Shown here in pieces: positions 1-5,698 of a stretch of DNA of 16,537 bases. The DNA is from an uncultured Sutterella sp. (GTDB lineage Bacteria > Pseudomonadota > Gammaproteobacteria > Burkholderiales > Burkholderiaceae_F): assembly GCA_905192805.1 (NCBI GenBank), contig CAJJMF010000037.1, forward strand, positions 1 through 16,537, read 5' to 3'. The notes under the pieces were generated by a model. It did no database searches and was not told the origin of the DNA. It saw only the letters and a program-made list of their open reading frames with translations. Position 1 is the first letter of the stretch; every line of letters starts with the position of its first letter. The translations under genes were made by a program, and so were the position numbers.

Positions 1-259
1 GTTTGAAAAAGTTCGCTAGGGGTGCCACGGCATCCCCAGAGCGGTTCATATAGGTACTCGGTTTAAGGAGACGAATTTCACAACCTTCATAGTCGCCACG
101 CGCGACATTGCCATGAAATCGTGACTCTGTATTAAATCGTGCCCCAGCACGACGCGCTAATTCATCAACGAACCAGAACCCAATATTGTGGCGGGTGGCT
201 TCGTATTCGGGTCCAATATTTCCTAAGCCCACGATGAGCTTAATATCGGGTTTTCCCAT
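1..259 (-). CDS. pth: Peptidyl-tRNA hydrolase, N-terminal part (cut by window edge)
   Basis: Only the first 86 residues are in the window; the gene runs off position 1. The enzyme cleaves the ester bond of peptidyl-tRNAs released early from ribosomes and so recycles tRNA in the cytoplasm. Visible family marks are the N-terminal strand with GLGN (residues 11-14), the YEATRHNIG motif holding the catalytic histidine (His24), and the KPSTYMN motif (66-72) that contacts substrate. The ATG at 257-259 follows AGAGGT at a good distance, which fixes the start. It lies 29 nt behind deaD and is probably read from the same transcript. In many betaproteobacteria pth directly follows rplY; here deaD stands between them. 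The identification is secure; the C-terminal half cannot be judged. Confidence 0.96.
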   Translation of the reverse strand, partial: MGKPDIKLIVGLGNIGPEYEATRHNIGFWFVDELARRAGARFNTESRFHGNVARGDYEGCEIRLLKPSTYMNRSGDAVAPLANFFK

Positions 260-288
260 TATTTACCTCTGTGTTGCTAATAGGGAGA

Positions 289-2091
289 TTAACGACGAGG
301 ACGACGCCCTTCGGGACGTGGTTCACGAGAAAAGTCTCGTTCGCGACGAACCCCTCGGTATTGGCGCGAAGTCTCTGCATCGCGATCTCGACGTCCGCGA
401 TCGGAACGCTCAGTGCGATCGTTTTCCGCATTATAGGGGCGATCAAATTTCACGGTAGCACTACGTCCCTTAAATCGGACCCCTTGTAAGCGATCCACAA
501 TGCCTTGGGCCACATCGCTAGCGACTTCAACCAAGGTGTAACGCTCGGAAATATCAATGGCACCAATAAACTTAGAGGGAATATTGGCTTCGTTGGCAAT
601 GGCGCCAACGATATCGTTGGGACGAACCCCCATGTCGTACCCTGCCCCAATAAAGAGACGTGTCATGCCTTCTTCAGGGGTAGCGTTGAAGGCGCGGCGG
701 GCGCGACCAGGACGCTCTTCCGAGCGAGGACGACGTTCTTTACGCGTACGCTCAAACGGTGCGTAGGCAGGAATGTCGGTGTCATCATCGTCGGAGCTTT
801 GTGTTGCATCGACTAATGCTAAGGCAGCCGAGGCCACCTCAAATGGATCGTAATCCTCGCAAAGCTCTTCAATCAGTACTTTATATTGTTCCAAATCGTC
901 GCCTTCGAGTTGTTCGACCAATGCCGCTTTGAGCACCTCTAAGCGTTTGGCACGCACATCATCAACGCTCGGAACCGAACGAATTTCAATGCGGGACTTC
1001 GTAATCCCCTCGATAGCACGCAAGTGACGATGTTCGCGGGGTTCCAAAATACTGATGGCTGTGCCCGTACGGCCGGCGCGACCGGTACGGCCAATACGAT
1101 GGACGTACGTTTCGTAGGAAGCGGGAATCCCGAAGTTGATCACATGGGTTAGATTTTCCAAATCGATACCACGGGCCGCAACGTCTGTTGCGACGATGGC
1201 TTCGAGCTGCCCCGAGCGAGCTCGTTTCATGACTCGGTCACGCGTGGGCTGATCTAAACCGCCGTGCAACGCTTCTACGTCATAGCCACGAGCACGGAGT
1301 GCTTCGGTTAAGTCATCCACCTCTTTACGCGTACGCGTGAAAATGATGGCCAGTTCTGGGGCTTCGATATCTAAAATTCGTCCGAGGGCAGCCGTACGAT
1401 AGTTATGGCCTACGATGTAGGCGACTTGGGGAACGCGAGGCGTTTCGCCTTCAGCGGTGACTTCACGGGCGATAGAAATACGAATGGGATCCGATAAGCG
1501 TTTTTCAGCAATCTGAGCAATCCGTGGGGGGAGGGTGGCGGAAAAGAGAGCCGTTTGGACTTTCGTCGGAAGCGCATCAAAAATGGCGTCCAATTCATCG
1601 GCAAAGCCTAAATCGAGCATTTCATCGGCTTCATCGAGAACAACCGCTTCAATATCGGTTAAGTCCAAGGTGCCTCGGCCAATGTGGTCTAATGCACGCC
1701 CTGGTGTAGCGACCACCACATGGGTTCCGCGCTTTAAAGCACGAATCTGGCGTGAATAGTCCTGCCCCCCATAAATCGGAGTCACGATGAGGCCAGCCTC
1801 TTTACCAAAGCTGTGAAGCGATTCACTCACCTGAATACAGAGCTCACGGGTGGGCGTTAGGATAAGAATCAGAGGAAGGCCCGCTTCGCGATTGAGCGCG
1901 TAACGCTCAATTAACGGAAGACCGAAGGCAGCCGTTTTCCCCGTACCGGTTGCGGCACGGCCTAATACATCATGTCCCGCTAAGAGAGCCGGGATAGCCT
2001 CGACCTGAATAGGGGTAGGTTCTTCAAACCCTAATTCTGTCAGGGATTGTGTAATGGTCTCGGAAAGACCAAGTTCAGCGAAAGTTGTCAT
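289..2091 (-). CDS. deaD: DEAD-box ATP-dependent RNA helicase, DeaD/CsdA type
   Basis: A 600-residue RNA helicase that unwinds short RNA duplexes with ATP. DeaD-type proteins act in ribosome assembly and mRNA turnover, especially in the cold. Motifs in order: Q motif GFEEPTPIQ (21-29), Walker A AATGTGKT (46-53), PTREL (80-84), TPGR (129-132), DEAD (153-156), SAT (184-186), ATDVAARGID (301-310) and HRIGRTGR (331-338). A DbpA-like RNA-binding domain follows at about 476-550 (TRLFIGAGYD onward), then a basic Arg/Asp/Glu-rich disordered tail to residue 600. This architecture separates it from RhlE and RhlB, which lack the DbpA-like domain. The start codon has no clear Shine-Dalgarno, and an inverted repeat lies upstream. 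It probably forms a transcription unit with pth after the rplY terminator. Confidence 0.95.
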   Translation of the reverse strand: MTTFAELGLSETITQSLTELGFEEPTPIQVEAIPALLAGHDVLGRAATGTGKTAAFGLPLIERYALNREAGLPLILILTPTRELCIQVSESLHSFGKEAGLIVTPIYGGQDYSRQIRALKRGTHVVVATPGRALDHIGRGTLDLTDIEAVVLDEADEMLDLGFADELDAIFDALPTKVQTALFSATLPPRIAQIAEKRLSDPIRISIAREVTAEGETPRVPQVAYIVGHNYRTAALGRILDIEAPELAIIFTRTRKEVDDLTEALRARGYDVEALHGGLDQPTRDRVMKRARSGQLEAIVATDVAARGIDLENLTHVINFGIPASYETYVHRIGRTGRAGRTGTAISILEPREHRHLRAIEGITKSRIEIRSVPSVDDVRAKRLEVLKAALVEQLEGDDLEQYKVLIEELCEDYDPFEVASAALALVDATQSSDDDDTDIPAYAPFERTRKERRPRSEERPGRARRAFNATPEEGMTRLFIGAGYDMGVRPNDIVGAIANEANIPSKFIGAIDISERYTLVEVASDVAQGIVDRLQGVRFKGRSATVKFDRPYNAENDRTERSDRGRRDRDAETSRQYRGVRRERDFSREPRPEGRRPRR

Positions 2092-2118
2092 AGTAGTTTG
2101 TCAGAGGTAATGCGCTAC

Positions 2119-2153
2119 TTACCCAGACACACCACAAACGATCACATGGGTAA
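2119..2153 (-). promoter_or_regulatory. Inverted repeat in the deaD leader
   Basis: TTACCCA at 2119-2125 is matched by TGGGTAA at 2147-2153, giving a 7-bp stem around a 21-nt loop, 28 nt upstream of the deaD start codon. It could be an mRNA leader stem or an operator site. Closer to the start, AGTAG and CTACT could pair around the initiation region. No function is proven from sequence. Confidence 0.3.
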
Positions 2154-2204
2154 ACAGCAAATAAGAGGTACGAAGTTAGAGAAATAGGGAAAACTTCGTT
2201 CACA

Positions 2205-2240
2205 TGAAAAGACCCGAAGGGAGGGGACTCCCGACGGGTC
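2205..2240 (-). terminator. Intrinsic terminator of the prs-rplY unit
   Basis: On the minus strand GACCCG and GGGAG pair with CTCCC and CGGGTC around a short loop, and the stem is followed by TTTTC. The G+C-rich two-part stem after the rplY stop is a convincing factor-independent terminator. It separates rplY from deaD. Two more hairpins (2254-2283 and 2289-2303) lie between the rplY stop and this terminator. Confidence 0.85.
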
Positions 2241-2253
2241 CAATAGATTACGA

Positions 2254-2283
2254 CGTGCCCGTGTCCCGATCGGATTGGGCACG
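2254..2283 (-). other. Stem-loop in the rplY 3' untranslated region
   Basis: CGTGCCC and GGGCACG (2254-2260 and 2277-2283) form a perfect 7-bp stem with a 16-nt loop that can pair internally (TCC with GGA). With a small stem TGAGC/GCTCA at 2289-2303 it precedes the terminator, so the rplY message ends in three consecutive hairpins. There is no T-run here, so this is not itself a terminator. Confidence 0.5.
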
Positions 2284-2305
2284 TTCCGTGAGCGTTGAGC
2301 TCACA

Positions 2306-2944
2306 TTAGGCAGCCGGCGTTTCGGCAGCAGGAGCGGCAGCGTCAGCAGCGGCTTCACCTTCAGCAGGAGCGGAGATCGTTTCTTCAGCAACCGTCACAA
2401 CGGAAGCGATCACGGTGTCTAAACCGAACTTGTTGGAAACTTCAACGCCTTCAGGCAACTGGAGCATGGAAGCGTGGAAGGTCGTGCCCGTAGCCATCTG
2501 AGAGAGGTCGACGGAAACGAATTCCGGCAACAACTTCGGCAAGCAGGTCACTTCGACAAACGAAGCCGTGTGAGAGATAAGCGCCTTGTCAATCTTGACA
2601 GCGGGGCTATCTTCTTCACCGTGGAAGTGCAAGGGCACACGCATCGTCACAGGTTCGTTCGCAGCGATACGCTGGAAGTCGATGTGCATAACCTGCGGCT
2701 TGTAGGGATGCATCTGGAAGGCACGAAGAACAACCAACTGTTCCTGACCGTCAAGTTCCATCGTCAGAATCGAAGCATGGAACTTTTCCTTCTTCAATGC
2801 GTAGAAAATAGGATTGTGTTCGAGCTCGATGGGCGTAGCGGGTTCCTTGCCGCCGTAAATAATACCGGGCAATTTGTCCGCGCGACGAAGGCGGCGGCTC
2901 GCACCCGTACCTTGCGTGTTACGCGTGGTGGCGATGACTTTCAT
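2306..2944 (-). CDS. rplY: 50S ribosomal protein L25, long (Ctc/TL5) form
   Basis: This 212-residue protein binds 5S rRNA in the large ribosomal subunit. Residues 1-90 are the L25 5S-binding domain (MKVIATTRNT start, GASRRLRR, LPGIIYGG, then the HPYKPQVMHIDFQRI segment). Residues 95-185 are the second beta domain of Ctc/TL5 proteins, and the last 25 residues are an Ala/Glu/Pro-rich tail. E. coli L25 has only the first domain, so this is the longer general-stress-type form. The start is the ATG at 2942-2944, which follows AGGAGT at ideal spacing and matches the family N-terminus; the reading frame stays open 24 codons further upstream, but that part is leader RNA with a hairpin. prs lies 114 nt upstream, and a private promoter sits in the gap. 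Confidence 0.96.
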   Translation of the reverse strand: MKVIATTRNTQGTGASRRLRRADKLPGIIYGGKEPATPIELEHNPIFYALKKEKFHASILTMELDGQEQLVVLRAFQMHPYKPQVMHIDFQRIAANEPVTMRVPLHFHGEEDSPAVKIDKALISHTASFVEVTCLPKLLPEFVSVDLSQMATGTTFHASMLQLPEGVEVSNKFGLDTVIASVVTVAEETISAPAEGEAAADAAAPAAETPAA

Positions 2945-2971
2945 TGGATTACTCCTGAGTAAAAATAAAGA

Positions 2972-3001
2972 GTTCCCACAATCGCGACCAACTGTGGGAG
3001 C
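2972..3001 (-). promoter_or_regulatory. Second leader hairpin of rplY
   Basis: GTTCCCACA (2972-2980) and TGTGGGAGC (2993-3001) pair over 9 bp with one wobble; on the message a U-rich run follows before the AGGAGT ribosome site. The hairpin lies about 28 nt upstream of the start codon. It could act in translational control of rplY or as a weak attenuator. Confidence 0.5.
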
Positions 3002-3010
3002 GTTAAAAGA

Positions 3011-3036
3011 GCACACTAAGCACTTACTTAGCGTGC
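3011..3036 (-). promoter_or_regulatory. First leader hairpin between prs and rplY (5'-terminal stem or weak terminator)
   Basis: On the minus strand GCACGCTAAG and CTTAGTGTGC form a 10-bp stem with one G-U wobble and a 6-nt loop, followed by TCTTTT. For transcripts reading through prs it looks like a weak intrinsic terminator. For transcripts from the private rplY promoter it would start almost exactly at the first nucleotide and form a 5'-terminal stem-loop. Confidence 0.55.
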
Positions 3037-3041
3037 CCGAA

Positions 3042-3069
3042 ATTATACAAAAATTGGTTTAGACCGCAA
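3042..3069 (-). promoter_or_regulatory. Candidate sigma-70 promoter of rplY
   Basis: A perfect -10 hexamer TATAAT (3042-3047) is preceded, 16 nt upstream, by TTGCGG (3064-3069), which matches the first three bases of the -35 consensus and overlaps the end of prs. The predicted transcript would begin near 3036 with a leader of about 90 nt. This would let rplY be made separately from prs. Confidence 0.55.
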
Positions 3070-4018
3070 ACAAGCTGCTGACGGAGGCTTCGCGAGCAAT
3101 ACGCGAGAGCGTTTCGCCAATAATCGCAGCCGTGGTCACCTGGCGGATCTTCGAGCTCGCTTGAGCAGCAGCGCTCAACGGAATCGTGTCGGTCACAACT
3201 AATTCGTCAAGAGCGGAATTGTTGATGCGTTCAACCGCAGCACCAGAGAGCACAGGGTGCGTGATATACGCAACCACACGCGTTGCTCCGCGTTCCTTCA
3301 AAGCACCCGCAGCGTTGCAAAGAGTGCCAGCGGTGTCGACGATGTCGTCGGTAATCACGCAGGTACGATCCTTCACTTCGCCAATAATGTTCATGATTTC
3401 AGCAACATTGGCACGAGGACGACGCTTGTCGATAATAGCCAAGTCCACTTCTAAGGCTTTAGCCATGGCGCGAGCACGCACCACACCACCGACGTCAGGT
3501 GAAACAACCATCAAGTTGTCATAGCGACGTTCCACCAAGTCGTTCAAGAGAATCGGCGTGGCGAAAATGTTGTCCACGGGAATATCGAAAAATCCCTGAA
3601 TCTGATCGGCATGCAAGTCCATGGTGAGGACATGATCAACCCCCGCCGATTGGAGCATATTGGCAACCACTTTTGCCGAAATCGCGACGCGCGTGGAACG
3701 AGGACGACGATCCTGACGGGCATAGCCAAAGTAAGGAATCGCAGCCGTAATGCGACGAGCGGAGGCGCGCTTTAACGCGTCAGCCATCAGCATGAGTTCC
3801 ATTAAGTTGTCGTTCGTCGGTGCGCAGGTAGGTTGTAAGATAAAAACGTCCTTACCACGCACGTTGTCCAACAACTGAACCATCACTTCACCATCGCTGA
3901 AGCGGTTAACGGTTGCTGCACCAAGGGGGATATTGAGGTATTTAGTGACGGCTTGGGCAAGGGCAAGGTTCGCGTTGCCCGAGAAAACCATCATACTATC
4001 TGGCACCATGGGATCCAT
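3059..4018 (-). CDS. prs: Ribose-phosphate pyrophosphokinase (PRPP synthetase)
   Basis: The cytoplasmic enzyme transfers pyrophosphate from ATP to ribose 5-phosphate, making PRPP for purine, pyrimidine, histidine, tryptophan and NAD synthesis. With the ATG at 4016-4018 it has 319 residues, close to the usual 315. Visible marks are SDGE (41-44), TCAPTNDNLMEL (64-75), the RQDRR ATP-binding segment (101-105), DLHADQIQGFF (134-144), DKRR (197-200) and the PRPP loop VITDDIVDTAGT (221-232). The frame also opens 13 codons upstream at a GTG (4055-4057), but that codon has no ribosome site and adjoins a tight hairpin (4041-4055). AAAGAG sits upstream of the chosen ATG; the ATG at 4009 is also possible. 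It lies 94 nt after the tRNA-Gln terminator, so it should have its own promoter, which I could not assign. Confidence 0.95.
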   Translation of the reverse strand: MDPMVPDSMMVFSGNANLALAQAVTKYLNIPLGAATVNRFSDGEVMVQLLDNVRGKDVFILQPTCAPTNDNLMELMLMADALKRASARRITAAIPYFGYARQDRRPRSTRVAISAKVVANMLQSAGVDHVLTMDLHADQIQGFFDIPVDNIFATPILLNDLVERRYDNLMVVSPDVGGVVRARAMAKALEVDLAIIDKRRPRANVAEIMNIIGEVKDRTCVITDDIVDTAGTLCNAAGALKERGATRVVAYITHPVLSGAAVERINNSALDELVVTDTIPLSAAAQASSKIRQVTTAAIIGETLSRIAREASVSSLFAV

Positions 4019-4040
4019 GATTTCAAGCTCTTTGTGTTTG

Positions 4041-4055
4041 GGATGCGTCGCATCC
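4041..4055 (-). other. Compact hairpin in the prs leader
   Basis: GGATGC and GCATCC form a perfect 6-bp stem with a GAC triloop. It lies 22 nt upstream of the preferred prs start and overlaps the start of the alternative GTG-initiated reading frame. Confidence 0.4.
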
Positions 4056-4112
4056 ACAGTTAAAGGGGGTTGACTGGCTTAGAAGAAAAATCTCCAAGCG
4101 GAAATCACAAAC

Positions 4113-4145
4113 AAAAAAGAGGAGGGCATTCGCACCATCCTCCCC
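4113..4145 (-). terminator. Intrinsic terminator after tRNA-Gln
   Basis: On the minus strand GAGGA..GGT pairs with GCC..TCCTC (one internal mismatch, 6-nt loop) and is followed by six T residues. It starts about 14 nt past the CCA end of the tRNA and would end the TPR-lolB-ispE-tRNA transcript. Confidence 0.85.
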
Positions 4146-4158
4146 ATTGGTTGTTGTT

Positions 4159-4236
4159 TGGCAGGGGTAGAAGGATTCGAACCTTCGAATGTCGGAATCA
4201 AAATCCGATGCCTTGGGCCAGCTTGGCGATACCCCT
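4159..4236 (-). tRNA. tRNA-Gln, anticodon TTG
   Basis: The sequence folds into a full cloverleaf of 78 nt including an encoded CCA (4159-4161). The acceptor stem is AGGGGTA with TACCCCT, with discriminator G. The D stem is GCC/GGC with a 12-nt loop containing GG. The anticodon stem is TCGGA/TCCGA with loop TTTTGAT, giving anticodon TTG. The variable loop is five bases, and the T stem GAAGG/CCTTC carries a TTCGAAT loop. The first acceptor pair is A1-U72, the reverse of U1-A72 in E. coli tRNA-Gln but equally weak, as GlnRS prefers. It begins only 9 nt after the ispE stop, so it is probably cut out of the mRNA of that operon. Confidence 0.97.
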
Positions 4237-4245
4237 GTCAAATTT

Positions 4246-5139
4246 TTAATTCTTTTCATCGAGCCATTGTGCCAGAGGATGCTCCGACAAGGACTCTGCA
4301 ACGAACCCGATCCATGTCTCAGGCAAGTCCGAGAAAAGTGAATCGAGATTATAGTCTCTTTTTGAGAGAATGCCAAATACCGCACTTCCGGATCCTGTCA
4401 TGCGAGGTTCTGTGAACGGACTCAGCCATTCCAGAGCTCGAGCGATTGCAGGTTCTTTCTCAATGGCAACGGGTTGAAGGTCGTTGTGACCGTACAGCGT
4501 TGGCCAGTGAGACGTCACGGCGTCAGCGAAGATTCGTATTTTCGTGGAAAGAGTATCTCTTGTCAAGGCTGGAGAGGAAAAAATTTCTGCAGTGGATACA
4601 GATTTTCCTGGCCAAACGACAGCAACTTGCATGGACGGTACGTCAACGGAGCTCATTCGCTCACCAATTCCTTCCACAAAAGCACTTCGTCCATAGAGAA
4701 AAAATGGAACATCCGCCCCTAATTGTAACCCGAGGGTCATCAGGGTTGCTCGATCCAGTCCAAGACCAAATAATCGGTTGAGCCCAATGAGTGTCGTAGC
4801 GGCGTCGGAACTACCACCCCCCATGCCAGCCCCAGAGGGGATGCGTTTGGTGACGCGAATCCGAACTCCACAGGGGATGGAATACGTTTCTTTTAATAGA
4901 CGTGCCGCTCGAACGCACAAATCGTGTTCCGGATCCCCAATTACGTCGCCCACACGCTCAATGGTGTCGGTGTTAAGACGTTCTAAATCAATGAGGTCCG
5001 AACGGTCAATCAGAACAAACACAGACTCTAATAAATGCTTTTTATCCTCGCGTCGTCCAATCACATGCAAAAACAGATTGAGCTTAGCGGGGGCGGGGAG
5101 TCCGTAGATGGCGTCCATGGTCTGGGGTTTATCCGTCAT
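4246..5139 (-). CDS. ispE: 4-diphosphocytidyl-2-C-methyl-D-erythritol kinase
   Basis: A GHMP-family kinase that phosphorylates CDP-methylerythritol in the MEP isoprenoid pathway. Its 297 residues are a typical length. Visible marks are PAPAKLNLFLHV with catalytic Lys19 (15-26), the glycine-rich phosphate loop PSGAGMGGGSSDAAT (101-115), GADVPFFL with catalytic Asp143 (141-148) and MTGSGSAVFG near the C-terminus. The start ATG follows AAAGG at good spacing, 9 nt after the lolB stop. The odd point is residues 33-35, KKH, where the family usually has GYH; in the E. coli enzyme that Tyr stacks on the cytosine of the substrate. The adjacent His35 is kept. All other active-site marks are intact, so I treat it as functional. 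Confidence 0.95.
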   Translation of the reverse strand: MTDKPQTMDAIYGLPAPAKLNLFLHVIGRREDKKHLLESVFVLIDRSDLIDLERLNTDTIERVGDVIGDPEHDLCVRAARLLKETYSIPCGVRIRVTKRIPSGAGMGGGSSDAATTLIGLNRLFGLGLDRATLMTLGLQLGADVPFFLYGRSAFVEGIGERMSSVDVPSMQVAVVWPGKSVSTAEIFSSPALTRDTLSTKIRIFADAVTSHWPTLYGHNDLQPVAIEKEPAIARALEWLSPFTEPRMTGSGSAVFGILSKRDYNLDSLFSDLPETWIGFVAESLSEHPLAQWLDEKN

Positions 5140-5148
5140 AGCTAGCCT

Positions 5149-5652
5149 TTAATCGAGTACAAGCGAGAGGTTTCGCACGGTATTGAGCGAATCGTTGGGA
5201 TGAATTTGGATCAGTTTATTGCGCCCATCCGGGTGATGAGAGCGAATGAGAATGGTCCAATTGGGATCGTCAAGCGGGGTTTGGCCTGTTTTAAAGAGTT
5301 CAGCGGCTGCTTGCAAGGGGAAACTAAAGCCGAGCAATTCCGTCATCAGTCCTTCCGCGGAGGCACGGCAGACACTTTCTTGAGTAGTCCCTCGAGATAG
5401 ACACGCTTCTTTCGGAGTGACTTCGATGCGGGCAAGGACCCCGTTAAGTGGCGTGAGCAAGTCCAGCTGTTGTGCCGCTGGGGTTTCGCGATAGGCAAAA
5501 CGTCCATTCTCAGTACGTGTTCCTTCATCCGTGAGATAGGTGACTGAAAAACGCCCGTTTTGTTCATAACGAGGTTGGGGAGCCCAGACACTACAGCCAG
5601 CAAGCATGATGAGTGAGCCCACAGCAAAGAGTTGTTTCACTAAGGGATGCAT
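5149..5652 (-). CDS. lolB: Outer-membrane lipoprotein receptor LolB, short form
   Basis: LolB receives lipoproteins from the periplasmic carrier LolA and inserts them into the outer membrane. The 167-residue product begins with a lipoprotein signal peptide and lipobox LAGC (17-20), so Cys20 is the predicted lipidated residue. The region after it fits the LolB beta-barrel start: GRFSVTYL, a second NGRFAYRE strand, then LDLLTPLNGVLARIEV, which corresponds to the segment carrying the protruding loop in E. coli LolB. It is about 40 residues shorter than E. coli LolB. The ATG follows AGGAGTT at good spacing. It lies 46 nt after the TPR gene and 9 nt before ispE, the usual betaproteobacterial arrangement, which supports the call despite low sequence conservation. 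Confidence 0.88.
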   Translation of the reverse strand: MHPLVKQLFAVGSLIMLAGCSVWAPQPRYEQNGRFSVTYLTDEGTRTENGRFAYRETPAAQQLDLLTPLNGVLARIEVTPKEACLSRGTTQESVCRASAEGLMTELLGFSFPLQAAAELFKTGQTPLDDPNWTILIRSHHPDGRNKLIQIHPNDSLNTVRNLSLVLD

Positions 5653-5698
5653 GGAGAACTCCTTTGGCGAGTGAACAAACGGTGTTCGCTTTTTGAGG

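Noticed and set aside
2474..2962. Long plus-strand open frame opposite rplY (162 codons)
   Set aside because: It is antisense to a certain gene, has no recognisable domain, and follows from codon bias in rplY.
2945..3016. A 24-codon N-terminal extension of rplY
   Set aside because: The stretch overlaps the second leader hairpin, has no ribosome site at its first codon and does not match L25 proteins. The ATG at 2944 has AGGAGT and the family N-terminus.
4019..4057. A 13-codon N-terminal extension of prs from a GTG
   Set aside because: No ribosome site, and the codon adjoins a tight hairpin. The ATG at 4018 gives a near-standard length, though 4009 is not excluded.
4237..4245. TTGACA-like string just before tRNA-Gln
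   Set aside because: It adjoins the mature 5' end of the tRNA, so it cannot be the -35 of a promoter for that tRNA.
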